DNA from: Xanthomonas hortorum pv. pelargonii
Lineage (GTDB): Bacteria; Pseudomonadota; Gammaproteobacteria; Xanthomonadales; Xanthomonadaceae
Reading direction: 5' to 3'
DNA length: 64,000 nucleotides
Assembly (NCBI RefSeq): GCF_024499015.1
Contig: NZ_CP098604.1
Location: 4,216,001 to 4,280,000 of the forward strand
Under the pieces are notes generated by a model that worked only from the letters and a program-made list of their open reading frames with translations, had not been told where the DNA came from and did no database searches. This document shows positions 46,001-55,027 of this stretch, piece after piece. The position numbers and the translations under genes were made by a program. Positions within the stretch are counted from its first letter, which is position 1. Every line of letters starts with the position of its first letter.

Positions 46001-47071
46001 AGTAGGCATCGGCCGCGATCAGCACCATCGGTCCCGCGCCCGCGCTGCCCAGCGCATAGGCAGCAGCGGTACCGCCGGCCCAGCCACCGAAATTGCGGCC
46101 GGCAAAATGCGCCAGCTCCGATTGTGCGGCGAGCGGGTTGTCCTGGCCGAGGAAGCGTGTGGCGCGCTGACCGGTGACGACGGTATCGGCGGCGGTGGCG
46201 AGCAAGCCGGCGCTGCGCAGGGCTTGGCCTGCCGACAAGTCGCCTGCGAGCAGCTCTGCAGTAGCGAAGCCGCGTTGCGAAAGCGGCGTATATGGCGGCG
46301 ATGCGGTGCCCGCTACTTGGCGAATGCTGCGAGCAGCACCGCTGATGGTTGTCGGCGTGTCATCCAACACCTGCTGGACCAACGCCGCATTGGACTCGGA
46401 TAGCGTCACACGGCCGGCCTGTTCTGCGTGTGCGATCGCCAAGCGGAACTCCTCGCGCCCAGCGATCTCGCGCACAACCGGGTCGCCCGGGGCTGCGACC
46501 AGATTGGACGAGGTGTCCTTTGCGGCGCCGATCACCGCGCTAATCCGATGCTCCGAGTGGGTGATGGCGGCCCATTCGGATTCCACCTCACTCATCGAAC
46601 GCAAGGCTTTCAACTGTTCGGCATGCTCTATACCGTAATTTTTTAGATCGGCGAAAGTTCTGTAGTTCTGCGCGTTGGCTTCAATTTTGGTAAATCGATC
46701 CGGCGTAGTCGTGAATACATCGCCGTTGATCAGGGCCACCTTTAGTGTGTCCTGTAGCTCAGATACCTGGGCCGACACTCTTTTAAGTGCAATAGGATCG
46801 CCTTCAAGCGCAGCAGTGCCCTCGCTTGTTTCAGAAAGGTTATCCAGCGTTTCGACAACCCCCTCTGTATATGAACTCCGCGTTCGCCCCCGGTGCGGCG
46901 ACGTTTCAATCGCTTCAGCTAGTTTTCCATCGACAGGTAGATAGAGCCGATTTGCTGAGGCGTGTTCGTCGATTAGCCCATTTTTAACCAGCTCCACCAA
47001 TAGGGGTGCCTTTGTAAAATGCTCTGCTCGATAACATGGTGGCTTTGTAAAATGACGTTATTAGCAGGCAT
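43040..47071 (-). pseudogene. AHH-type nuclease effector with Gln-rich tail, three frameshifts
   Basis: Joining frames across three indels restores about 1343 residues. From the ATG at 47071 the N-terminus reads MPANNVILQSHHVIEQ, then HASANRLYLP and SPHRGRTRSSY. This is the HNH/Endo VII-like AHH toxin pattern. Residues about 325-370 form a glycine-rich hydrophobic segment (GGWAGGTAAAYALGSAGAGP). A middle region with QWSFDGRAWAREG and ARYELAHHRSGWAADG follows, then a long Gln/Glu-rich coiled stretch, GDPDVDDLLYALDSK, and a poly-Gly end. Frameshifts are at the C4 tract near 47003 (one C missing), (CG)4 at 45295-45302 (one CG extra) and T5 near 43766 (one base missing). It is probably a dead interbacterial effector. 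Confidence 0.65.
43044..43131. repeat. (CCACCT/CCACCG)n microsatellite encoding poly-Gly
   Basis: A run of CCACCT then CCACCG units, with CCACCA interruptions, spans about 85 bp. It encodes the terminal poly-glycine of the effector on the minus strand, immediately before its TAG at 43040. Such a tract is prone to length change. Confidence 0.85.
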
Positions 47072-47109
47072 TTTCCCGATCCTTAAGGTGCTCGCGAAAA
47101 GCTATTGAC

Positions 47110-47777
47110 TCAATAATCAGCTGCGTCGCAGAGCCAGACGCCGCGCGACTCGCGCGCCTTTCCAAATCCGTGTTCGATTAGCGCGTCTCGAAACAAGCGG
47201 TCGCATATGACGAGAGCTCCGTTATAGGGGGTACGGAAGACATGGGCTGAGCCCAACATATCCTTTTTAAAGGCGAGGCTGGCTCCACCCACTAGGCTGT
47301 AGTGTTTCCCTTTGGATAGCCTTCGGTCAATATTTTTACTGTAGATGTTTCTTCGTCAAGCGCGTCAATTTCCCTAATAACTTCGCAGAAATAATGTGGC
47401 GCAGCCTGCGATCCGTCATATAGGGTGAGTTCGCATTTGGCAAATGAGAATGCCTTAGAATCAATTGATTCGAATACCTCCTTCAACGGCTCGGATACAA
47501 GCCAGTAACCCCGGAAGCTCGAATCTAAATCATTAACCATTTGATCGCGCTTACTCTGGCGCAGGCGAGGCGTATCTCTAAATTCTTTAATTCCGCCGCC
47601 AGATTCATCGAGACTCATATGACTAGGGAGTGGGAAATTCTTTTCGTTTTCGAACACGACGCCATGTCCTTGGCTTCCACGCATATCGGGCCTAAGCCGA
47701 TAGAACTCGCCCTTGCGAGGCTTTTCCGCCACTTGTCTAACTTCGTTCATATTCATGGGTTCGATTGTCTCATCCAT
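47110..47777 (-). pseudogene. Imm11 (DUF1629) immunity protein, frameshifted
   Basis: First frame: GEFYRLRPDMRG ... SQAAPHYFCEVIREIDALDE ... ILTEGYPKG, then a premature stop at 47292. The other frame continues as HYSLVGGASLAFKKDMLGSA then HVFRTPYNGALVICDRLFRD and ends CDAADY. The combined order (FYxL, C-x-V-DxLDE, S---G---F, HxFR, ICD--F) is that of Imm11/DUF1629 immunity proteins. One base is missing in the A-run at 47305-47307. It sits 39 nt upstream of the AHH effector on the same strand, the usual place for a cognate immunity gene. Alternative starts are at 47756 and 47750. Confidence 0.65.
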
Positions 47778-48166
47778 CTAGGGGCCACTGGCAGGCAGGC
47801 CACCGCAATCATCCTGCGACTGCACTGAGGCGCGAACGCCCGCAGTTATGGCAGGTGCCCTGGGGCCAACTCGTTAATGGTGCCTGCCTTCTGAGGTGGG
47901 CGCAGTAGGAAAACTCCGACGCCTGCGCATGCCACTGGCCCTGGCGCGCGCAATCGTCGCCCCGCCACGCCTGCGGCCTTCACGCACCTGTTTTTCTGCA
48001 GCCCTTCGGGGCTTGGCCGCGCGCGCCGCTGTTGACGCTCCGCCCGTTTTTGACAGCTCGCTAGCCCCTGCGGATCCCTGCACGGCATGCCGGCTTTTGG
48101 CGCCTTCGGAGAGGACACATCGACCGCCGCCAAATTTCCAAGATTTCGAGACGACCATCGGAAAGA
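47778..48166. other. Intergenic region, no gene seen
   Basis: High-GC frames exist but none has a recognisable product or a sound start. It precedes the AT-rich pentamer cluster. Confidence 0.45.
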
Positions 48167-48439
48167 GGTAACCGGGGAATTGGAAGGCCAAAAAATGATT
48201 TAAGTGTATGATTTTAAAAACAAATATGAGATTGCCACCTAGGGTAATCCGAGGTAATTCTTCAGGTCTCAAAAAGTAATGTCATTGATTCATAAGGGTT
48301 TTTTGACGGCCTGATTACCTTGCGGAAAGGTAATGCAGTTACCCAAACATTACCCTTTAATTACTTTTGAAAAATCATATTATGTCATTGAATTTATTGG
48401 TAAAATTGCACGTCTTTTGTGTAGGTTACCTAAATTACC
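48167..48439. repeat. AT-rich segment with ten GGTAA/TTACC pentamers
   Basis: GGTAA occurs at 48167, 48243, 48253, 48329 and 48399, and TTACC at 48315, 48339, 48350, 48426 and 48435: ten hits in 273 bp. About half a hit would be expected by chance. Two of them form an inverted pair, ATTACCTT - GCGGA - AAGGTAAT, at 48314-48334. The segment is far more AT-rich than its surroundings. It could be a protein-binding array (replication, excision or repressor) of the element; no function can be assigned. Confidence 0.6.
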
Positions 48440-48524
48440 TTTCCCCGGTGGTCATCTGAAAAATTGAGATTTGGGCGCGCTAGAGTGGGTTGCCACAGCC
48501 ACTCGCTAGACCGGATCCCCCGCA

Positions 48525-48695
48525 ATGTCGCTGCCCCGCAATGCCCTGCAGATGCACCTCGATCCCGTCGACTTGGCCGGCGGGAAGCGCTGGTGGCTGG
48601 TAGACCAGACAGTGGCCATGCTCGGGCGCGGTCGCCAGTTGGCCGACAAGCACGATGTCCAGCAACATGCGTTCTATATGCTGGCCACCGCATGA
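48525..48695 (+). CDS. Small hypothetical protein of a mobile element
   Basis: 56 residues, MSLPRNALQMHLDPVDLAGG then KRWWLVDQTVAMLGRGRQL and DVQQHAFYMLATA. Its TGA overlaps the ATG of the next gene (ATGA), which supports both as real. Codon bias is strongly GC3. It resembles small genes of unknown role in Xanthomonas integrative elements, as recalled. No family assigned. Confidence 0.55.
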   Translation: MSLPRNALQMHLDPVDLAGGKRWWLVDQTVAMLGRGRQLADKHDVQQHAFYMLATA

Positions 48696-49012
48696 GCGCG
48701 ATCGATGCCGGCGATGAGCCTCTGCTGCCGCCAGGCTTCCGCTGGGACAGGCCTTGGCAGGGCGCGATGGGGCCACCTACGGCGCTTTTCTTAGAGGGTG
48801 AGGAGGTGGCCAGGTTGGTGCAGAGACTCACAGGCGAGTGGTACGTGCTGTTGGAGCGCCAAAGGCCGGCGCCGCCTGGCAAACCGTTCGCGCCCTTTGT
48901 CCAGCGTGAGTGCAGTAGCCTCGACCAGGGGCGACGTGGCACCGTAATGTGGGCCGTGCGCCACGAGGCCAGGATCCGAGCTGAGGTGACCGCTCAAAGG
49001 GTGCGTTCCTGA
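48692..49012 (+). CDS. Hypothetical protein of a mobile element
   Basis: 106 residues from the ATG at 48692: LLPPGFRWDRPWQGAMGPPT, then LFLEGEEVARLVQRLTGEWY and a basic end. Overlaps the upstream small gene by 4 nt. Trp-rich N-terminus, no membrane segment. No recognised family. It is the last gene before the tRNA-Asn fragment. Confidence 0.55.
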   Translation: MSAIDAGDEPLLPPGFRWDRPWQGAMGPPTALFLEGEEVARLVQRLTGEWYVLLERQRPAPPGKPFAPFVQRECSSLDQGRRGTVMWAVRHEARIRAEVTAQRVRS

Positions 49013-49122
49013 GCCATCTAGGGCGAGGTCGGTGACCGCAAGGATCGGGAAAATTGGCAGGACGCCTAAGCGCGCACTAGGCCTCCGGCGTCGGCCGCCG
49101 GGAAAAATAAGTGATGCAAGGT

Positions 49123-49194
49123 GCTGATTTGTAAGCTCAGTAGCGCTAACTGTTAATCAGGGGGTCGTTGGTTCGAGTCCAACTTCGGGCGCCA
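49123..49194 (+). pseudogene. Truncated/degenerate tRNA-Asn(GTT): island attachment scar
   Basis: The anticodon loop CTGTTAA, variable region, T-arm GTTGGTTCGAGTCCAAC and end GGGCGCCA are intact. The 5' half is not: the D-arm lacks GG, and the bases where GCCCGAA should pair with TTCGGGC do not match. This is the look of an att site where an element inserted into a tRNA gene, leaving only the 3' half next to the old terminator at 49202. Confidence 0.65.
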
Positions 49195-49201
49195 AGATGT
49201 T

Positions 49202-49231
49202 GAAGAGGCCGCGACTAGTCGCGGCCTCTTC
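49202..49231 (+). terminator. Terminator of the former tRNA-Asn gene
   Basis: A 30-bp perfect palindrome, GAAGAGGCCGCGACT and its complement, 8 nt after the CCA, followed by GTTTC. It may also end transcription of the convergent pseudopilin gene. Confidence 0.75.
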
Positions 49232-49246
49232 GTTTCTGGCTGAATC

Positions 49247-49789
49247 TCATCGTACAGGGCAGCTTATGGGCTGCGTATAGCGGACAGACCGTGTTCGCCC
49301 TGAATTGTTGACGATGACATCTGCCAGCCGTTGAGCGCGCGTGCACACGCTAATGGTGATGTTGGTACCGCTATTGCGGCCGTTCGGAAGGAAACGGACA
49401 AGCGATCTGCCGATTGTTCCAGTGATGCTGATGTTGTCGCTTTCAGCGTACTGCTCAACGTGCACGATAGAACCCGCGTCTGCGGGCTGCCCGCTACGCA
49501 GCGGATCTTTGAAAAGGATCCATCCACGGCTCCAGTCTCTGTCAGGTCGACAACTCGCCCCATCAACGGATGGGCAGATGCTGACTGGCAGACGGTGAGT
49601 GACCGCAAGACTCCTGGCCATCGCCAGATGCGCTGTGAGCAGATGAACCCTTGTCTGTGCTCTCTGCCACTCGATCAGCGTTCTGAAGCTGGGCAGGCCA
49701 ACGGCGGCCACAATTCCGACAATCGCCATCACGATCAGCAGTTCGACCGCCGTGTACCCTTTTGCGCACGAATGAGTTCCTGCTTGCAT
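49247..49789 (-). CDS. FimT/GspH-like type IV minor pseudopilin
   Basis: 180 residues from the ATG at 49789. The prepilin leader MQAGTHSCAKG is followed by YTAVELLIVMAIVGIVAAVG: Gly at -1, Glu at +5, and a hydrophobic helix, as type IV prepilins require (Tyr rather than Phe at +1). The C-terminal globular part (RDWSRGWILFKD, ISVCTRAQRLADVIVNNSGR) matches GspH/FimT proteins. It would be processed by PilD and act in pilus assembly or DNA uptake. It stands alone, divergent from uvrB. Confidence 0.85.
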   Translation of the reverse strand: MQAGTHSCAKGYTAVELLIVMAIVGIVAAVGLPSFRTLIEWQRAQTRVHLLTAHLAMARSLAVTHRLPVSICPSVDGASCRPDRDWSRGWILFKDPLRSGQPADAGSIVHVEQYAESDNISITGTIGRSLVRFLPNGRNSGTNITISVCTRAQRLADVIVNNSGRTRSVRYTQPISCPVR

Positions 49790-49929
49790 CGCGCTCCTCC
49801 TTGAGCCGGAGCAAGCAGTCTCTACGGCGATCACATCTCAAGTAACGTCTTCCCCACTCAATGGGGTGTCAGACTTTTACCGGCAGTGAGCTCCGTTATT
49901 TCGTGCAGTCCTCCCCCGAGACCCGCTCC

Positions 49930-51951
49930 ATGACCGACCGTTTCCAGCTCGTATCCCCGTACTCCCCAGCCGGCGACCAGCCCGCAGCTATCGACAAGTT
50001 GGTGGCCAATTTCGAGGCCGGTCTGGCCAAGCAGACCTTGTTGGGCGTGACCGGCTCGGGCAAGACCTACACCATCGCCAACGTGATCGAGCAGGTGCAG
50101 AAGCCGACCCTGGTAATGGCGCCGAACAAGACGTTGGCGGCGCAGTTGTACGGCGAGTTCAAGTCGTTCTTTCCGAACAACGCGGTGGAGTACTTCGTCA
50201 GCTACTACGACTACTACCAGCCCGAGGCCTATGTGCCGTCGTCGGATACCTTCATCGAGAAGGACAGTTCGATCAACGAGCACATCGAGCAGATGCGGTT
50301 GTCCGCCACCAAGACCTTGCTGTCGCGGCGCGATTCGTTGGTGGTGGCTACTGTCTCGGCGATCTACGGTCTGGGCGCGCCGGAAGACTATTTGTCGCTG
50401 CGCCTGATTCTGTCGGTCGGCGAGCACATTGATCAGCGCAAGTTGATCCGTCATCTCAGCGATCTGCAGTACACGCGCAACGAATTCGAGCTGACGCGCG
50501 GCGCGTTCCGCGTGCGTGGCGAGGTGCTAGATGTCTTCCCGGCCGAGTCGGACACCGAGGCCTTGCGCATCGAGTTGTTCGATGGCGACATCGAGCAGCT
50601 GACCTTGTTCGATCCGCTCACCGGCGAGACGCTGCGCAAGTTGCAGCGCTATACCGTGTATCCCAAGACCCACTACGCGACCACGCGCGAGCGCACGCTC
50701 AGTGCGGTGGATACGATCAAGGACGAGCTCAAGGAGCGGCTGGAGCAGTTGTATTCGCAGAACAAGCTGGTCGAGGCGCAGCGCCTGGCGCAGCGCACCC
50801 AGTTCGACCTGGAAATGATGGCCGAGGTGGGCTTCTGCAACGGCATCGAAAACTACTCGCGGCATCTCACCGGCAAGGCGCCTGGCGAACCGCCACCGAC
50901 GTTGTTCGACTACTTGCCGCCGGATGCGCTGCTGGTGATCGACGAGTCGCATGTGACCATTCCGCAGATCGGCGCGATGTACAAAGGCGATCGCTCGCGC
51001 AAGGAGACGTTGGTGGAGTTCGGTTTCCGTCTGCCTTCGGCGCTGGACAACCGGCCGCTGCGTTTCGAAGAGTGGGAGGCGCGTTCGCCACGCAGCATCT
51101 ATGTCTCGGCCACACCAGGTCCGTATGAGCTGCGCGAGTCTGCAGGCGAGATCACCGAGCTGGTGGTGCGCCCGACCGGACTGATCGATCCGGTGGTCGA
51201 GATCCGCCCGGTCGGCACGCAGGTCGACGATCTGATGTCCGAGATCCATGAGCGCATCAAACTCGGCGATCGCGTGTTGGTGACCACGCTGACCAAGCGC
51301 ATGTCCGAGAACCTCACCGAATACCTGGGCGAGCACGGCATTCGGGTGCGCTACCTGCATTCGGACATCGATACTGTTGAGCGGGTGGAGATCATCCGCG
51401 ATCTGCGCCTTGGCAAATTCGACGTGCTGGTGGGCATCAATCTGCTGCGCGAAGGTCTGGACATGCCGGAAGTATCGCTGGTGGCGATCCTGGATGCCGA
51501 CAAGGAGGGCTTCCTGCGTTCGACCGGTTCGTTGATCCAGACGATCGGGCGCGCCGCGCGCAACCTGCGTGGCAAGGCCATCCTGTATGCCGACAAGATG
51601 ACGCGATCGATGCAGGCGGCGATCGACGAAACCGACCGTCGTCGCGAGAAGCAGGTCGAGTACAACCTCGAACATGGCATCACGCCGAAATCCGTGCAGC
51701 GCCCGATCTCCGACATCATGGAAGGCGCGCGCGAGGATGCCGCCGAGAAGAAAGCCGGCAAGGGTCGTTCGAAGTCGCGTCAGATCGCCGAAGACACTGT
51801 CGACTACCGCGCGATGGGGCCGGCCCAGATCGCCGGCAAGCTCAAGAGCCTGGAGCAGAAGATGTACCAGCACGCCAAGGATCTAGAGTTCGAGGCCGCA
51901 GCGCAGATTCGCGACCAGATCCAGAAATTGAAGGCGGCGAGCCTGGCGTAG
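49930..51951 (+). CDS. uvrB: Excinuclease ABC subunit B
   Basis: A 673-residue nucleotide-excision-repair helicase. The ATG at 49930 gives [20 protein letters not shown], the standard start. Walker A is [19 protein letters not shown] (near residue 40). The beta-hairpin [20 protein letters not shown] inserts into damaged [16 protein letters not shown] is motif II. The RecA-like domain 2 has [20 protein letters not shown] and [12 protein letters not shown]. The C-terminal UVR motif ([20 protein letters not shown]) contacts UvrC. Backbone gene, single transcription unit; no clear LexA box seen upstream. Confidence 0.97.
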   Translation: MTDRFQLVSPYSPAGDQPAAIDKLVANFEAGLAKQTLLGVTGSGKTYTIANVIEQVQKPTLVMAPNKTLAAQLYGEFKSFFPNNAVEYFVSYYDYYQPEAYVPSSDTFIEKDSSINEHIEQMRLSATKTLLSRRDSLVVATVSAIYGLGAPEDYLSLRLILSVGEHIDQRKLIRHLSDLQYTRNEFELTRGAFRVRGEVLDVFPAESDTEALRIELFDGDIEQLTLFDPLTGETLRKLQRYTVYPKTHYATTRERTLSAVDTIKDELKERLEQLYSQNKLVEAQRLAQRTQFDLEMMAEVGFCNGIENYSRHLTGKAPGEPPPTLFDYLPPDALLVIDESHVTIPQIGAMYKGDRSRKETLVEFGFRLPSALDNRPLRFEEWEARSPRSIYVSATPGPYELRESAGEITELVVRPTGLIDPVVEIRPVGTQVDDLMSEIHERIKLGDRVLVTTLTKRMSENLTEYLGEHGIRVRYLHSDIDTVERVEIIRDLRLGKFDVLVGINLLREGLDMPEVSLVAILDADKEGFLRSTGSLIQTIGRAARNLRGKAILYADKMTRSMQAAIDETDRRREKQVEYNLEHGITPKSVQRPISDIMEGAREDAAEKKAGKGRSKSRQIAEDTVDYRAMGPAQIAGKLKSLEQKMYQHAKDLEFEAAAQIRDQIQKLKAASLA

Positions 51952-52048
51952 GGCGGGGCAGGGTGCTCACGTGCAGGGAGGGCTTGTGGCCCGCGAAACC
52001 CTGCGCTAGAATGCGCGCCCTGCACAGCGCAATGCTGACGCAGGAAAC

Positions 52049-52123
52049 GGGCGGTTAGCTCAGCGGTAGAGCACTACCTTGACATGGTAGGGGTCACAGG
52101 TTCGAACCCTGTACCGCCCACCA
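52049..52123 (+). tRNA. tRNA-Val(GAC)
   Basis: 75 nt with encoded CCA. Acceptor GGGCGGT/ACCGCCC, D-arm TAGCTCAGCGGTAGAGC, anticodon stem CTACC/GGTAG with loop TTGACAT (anticodon GAC), T-arm ACAGGTTCGAACCCTGT. All stems pair. Confidence 0.95.
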
Positions 52124-52357
52124 CTCCAAGTCCGGATGCACGGCGACTTGAGTGGTTTGAACACGATCATCTTGCTGCGATCTCAATATAGCCATCGGCA
52201 CTCGTCGTGTGCATAAGGCTGGTCTGCGGATCTGTCAGCGTTGTTGAAACCGCTTTCTCCATCACACGTCTTGCTTTAGCATCGCTTCCGCGCTGACGAA
52301 AGGAAGGCTGGCAATGGACGAGTATCAGCACACCGTGCTGACCAGAGGGGATACCGT

Positions 52358-52555
52358 GTGGTGGCAATCACCCGGGAAGAAATGTACGCGCCTGATACGG
52401 TGGTGGCATATGCCGTTGTGACAGACGCCGGTACCCGGATAACGCCGGATCTCTCCCTGGATCAAGCCAAGGTCTGGATCGACTCGCTGGTCGAGAGCGA
52501 AAGCGGCGGGCGCAAGTCAGATCTGATCGATCACAAGCCGGTTGTCCGTCGCTAG
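52358..52555 (+). CDS. Small hypothetical protein, possibly frameshifted at its start
   Basis: The frame from the GTG at 52358 gives 65 residues (VAITREEMYAPDTVVAYAVV, PDLSLDQAKVWIDSLVESES). An ATG at 52314 in another frame gives MDEYQHTVLTRGDTV and would join it exactly if one TG of the ACCGTGTGGTGG run (52354-52365) were removed. A 2-bp insertion is therefore suspected, and the intact gene would be about 79 residues. It lies 38 nt before the virD4 start. No recognised family. Confidence 0.5.
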   Translation: MVAITREEMYAPDTVVAYAVVTDAGTRITPDLSLDQAKVWIDSLVESESGGRKSDLIDHKPVVRR

Positions 52556-52592
52556 ACGGCCGTCGAGATGTAAGCCTAAGGAGTAGGGTCGC

Positions 52593-54266
52593 GTGTCCAA
52601 AGCTAAAATAATTGCAATCGCCACTGCGGTGACGTTGCTCGTTGGATATGCCCTGTCCGGGTATCTGACATTGCTGCTGTTGCGACTCGATACCGGGTTG
52701 TATTCCTGGGACACCTACTACCGCTACGTCAGCGCATTGGGGTTGCCGGAAGTGGCGCCTTACGCGACCAAGATCAAGATGTCGGGCGTCCTCGGTTTTG
52801 GTCTGCCGGGGATCGTCTGGGCCATTACGGTTGTGCTTGTGCTCAAGCCAAAGCCACGTGCGTTGCATGGTGACGCGCGCTTTGCCGGAGCCGCAGATCT
52901 TTCCAAGCACGGGTTGTTCAAGCCGAGCGGTAATGGAATTGTCGTCGGCAAGTTCAACGGCAAGCTGGTGCGACTAAGCGGGCAGCAATTCGTGATTCTT
53001 GCCGCGCCCACGCGCTCCGGCAAGGGCGTTGGTGTGGTCATCCCCAATCTGCTCGAATATCAGGAATCGATCGTTGTCCTGGACATCAAGCAGGAAAACT
53101 TCGATCTGACCAGTGGCTGGCGTGCCAGTCAGGGGCACGAGGTTTTCCTGTTCAACCCGTTCGCCGAAGATCGCCGAACGCATCGCTGGAACCCGCTGAC
53201 CTACGTCTCCCATGATCCGGCGTTCCGGGTGTCTGATCTGATGAGCATTGCCGCGATGCTGTATCCGGATGGGTCGGACGACCAGAAATTCTGGGTCAGC
53301 CAGGCGCGCAACGCGTTCATGGCGTTCGCGCTGTACCTGTTCGAAAACCAGGATGAGGAACTGTCACTTGGCTTCCCTGGTGGCGCAGGTGCGCCCACGC
53401 TCGGCGGCATTTATCGGCTGTCGTCCGGAGATGGTACAGACCTGAAGAAATATCTGAAGTCGCTCTCCGAGCGCAGATTCCTTAGCAGCAACGCACGCTC
53501 GGCGTTTGCCAACATGCTGTCACAAGCCGATGAGACCTTTGCATCGATCATGGGCACCTTGAAAGAGCCGCTCAACGCATGGATCAACCCCGTACTGGAT
53601 GCGGCAACTAGTGCTGACGACTTCATGCTGACCGATCTTCGCAAGAAGAAGATGACCATCTACATCGGCATCCAGCCCAACAAGCTGGCCGAAAGCAGGC
53701 TCATCATCAACCTGCTCTTCAGCCAGATCATCAACCTCAACACGCGGGAGCTTCCAAAGTCCAATCCGGAGCTGAAGTACCAGTGCTTGCTGCTGATGGA
53801 CGAATTCACCTCAATCGGCAAAGTGGACATCATCGCCACCGCGGTCGCGTACATGGCCGGGTACAACCTCAGGCTGCTGCCGATCATCCAGAGCATGGCG
53901 CAGCTGGATGCGACATACGGCAAGGATCTATCGCGAACGATCATCACCAACCACGCATTGCAGATCTTGTACGCGCCGCGCGAGCAGCAGGATGCGAACG
54001 ACTATTCGGAGATGCTGGGTTACACGACGATCAAGAAAAACAACGTCACGCGAGGCAGGGAGACCACTCGAAGCGTCTCTGAGGAGCGGCGCGCGCTGAT
54101 GTTGCCTCAGGAGCTCAAAGCGATGGGCAACGAGAAAGAGGTCTTTCTGTACGAAGGCATCCCGCACCCGGTGAAGTGCGACAAGATCCGTTACTACGAA
54201 GATCGCTATTTCACGGCACGCCTCCTGCCCAAGACTGAGGTGAAGACGATTGCGATCAAGTTGTGA
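52593..54266 (+). CDS. virD4: Type IV secretion coupling protein VirD4
   Basis: 557 residues. GTG start preceded by AAGGAG. Two membrane segments (residues about 5-32 and 66-86) anchor it. The ATPase has Walker A LAAPTRSGKGVGVVIPNL (near 137) and Walker B CLLLMDEFTSIGKVD (near 398). IVVLDIKQENFDLTSGW and LLPIIQSMAQLDATYG are family motifs. It recruits substrates to the secretion channel; in Xanthomonas its all-alpha domain binds XVIPCD-tagged effectors. First gene of the secretion cluster. Confidence 0.94.
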   Translation: MSKAKIIAIATAVTLLVGYALSGYLTLLLLRLDTGLYSWDTYYRYVSALGLPEVAPYATKIKMSGVLGFGLPGIVWAITVVLVLKPKPRALHGDARFAGAADLSKHGLFKPSGNGIVVGKFNGKLVRLSGQQFVILAAPTRSGKGVGVVIPNLLEYQESIVVLDIKQENFDLTSGWRASQGHEVFLFNPFAEDRRTHRWNPLTYVSHDPAFRVSDLMSIAAMLYPDGSDDQKFWVSQARNAFMAFALYLFENQDEELSLGFPGGAGAPTLGGIYRLSSGDGTDLKKYLKSLSERRFLSSNARSAFANMLSQADETFASIMGTLKEPLNAWINPVLDAATSADDFMLTDLRKKKMTIYIGIQPNKLAESRLIINLLFSQIINLNTRELPKSNPELKYQCLLLMDEFTSIGKVDIIATAVAYMAGYNLRLLPIIQSMAQLDATYGKDLSRTIITNHALQILYAPREQQDANDYSEMLGYTTIKKNNVTRGRETTRSVSEERRALMLPQELKAMGNEKEVFLYEGIPHPVKCDKIRYYEDRYFTARLLPKTEVKTIAIKL

Positions 54267-54410
54267 GCTCGATCACTCCTCTGGTTGCTAGGTGATCGCG
54301 GTAATTCTTGACTCATGTGCTTGTTAAGGGCAAAGTTATCAAGAGTCTGTGGGATGTAGAGCTTGGTTAAGGGGGGGCGGCGCCGGACGGGGTCGCACGG
54401 GAGTAAGGCT

Positions 54411-54611
54411 ATGGATGGTTCGTCATCGTGTTCAGTTTCGCCAGTGTTGCGCATGGGTCTTGCCGATCAGCCTGTTTCCAGCGGCTCGGGCGACTGCGCT
54501 TGGTCGAGTGGCATCCGAAAAATTCTTGACCTTCGTCGCCATGTGGTGAACGAAGGCGCTGTGCTGCCTGTCTTACGCCCGAAATTTCATGAGTTGGAGA
54601 TGTGCGAGTGA
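54411..54611 (+). CDS. Small ORF coupled to virB7
   Basis: 66 residues from the ATG at 54411: MDGSSSCSVSPVLRMGLADQ then HVVNEGAVLPVLRPKFHELE. GGGAGTAAGG precedes the start. Its TGA overlaps the GTG start of virB7 (GTGA at 54608-54611), the same junction style as virB9/virB10 and virB10/virB11 in this operon. That supports translation but does not prove it. No signal peptide and no recognised family; a leader gene for virB7 translation is possible. Confidence 0.4.
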   Translation: MDGSSSCSVSPVLRMGLADQPVSSGSGDCAWSSGIRKILDLRRHVVNEGAVLPVLRPKFHELEMCE

Positions 54612-55027
54612 ATCCGATGTATTTGTCCAAGTTGTCATTGGTTCTGGTGGCTTCTGTCTTGGTAGGCGCCTGCGCGACCAAGCCTGCTGCTGATTTTGGT
54701 GGGCGCTGGAAGCACGTCAATCATTTTGACGAAGCCCCAACCGAGATCCCGCTCTACACCTCCTACACCTATCAGGCGACGCCGATGGACGGCACGCTGA
54801 AAACGATGCTGGAGCGATGGGCTGCGGATTCCAATATGCAGTTGTCCTACAACCTGCCGTCGGATTACACCTTGATCGGGCCGGTTTCCACGATAAGCAC
54901 GACCAGTGTCCAGCAAGCTGCCACCGAACTGAGCGCAGTGTATGCGGCGCAAGGCGTGTCGGTATCGGTGTCCGCGAACAAGTTGTTGGTGCAGCCTGTC
55001 CCCGTGTCGTCTGGAGCCAAGCTCTGA
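54608..55027 (+). CDS. virB7: VirB7 outer-membrane lipoprotein with N0 domain
   Basis: 139 residues from the GTG at 54608. Lipobox VGAC near residue 22. Unlike the short VirB7 of Agrobacterium, this one carries a globular C-terminal N0 domain (LERWAADSNMQLSYNLPSDY, TTSVQQAATELSAVYAAQGV), as known for X. citri VirB7. Together with VirB9 and VirB10 it forms the outer-membrane core complex. Sits 341 bp after virD4. Confidence 0.92.
   Translation: MNPMYLSKLSLVLVASVLVGACATKPAADFGGRWKHVNHFDEAPTEIPLYTSYTYQATPMDGTLKTMLERWAADSNMQLSYNLPSDYTLIGPVSTISTTSVQQAATELSAVYAAQGVSVSVSANKLLVQPVPVSSGAKL

Noticed and set aside
49123..49194. Functional tRNA-Asn
   Set aside because: The acceptor stem cannot pair at its 5' side and the D-loop is defective; only the 3' half is conserved.
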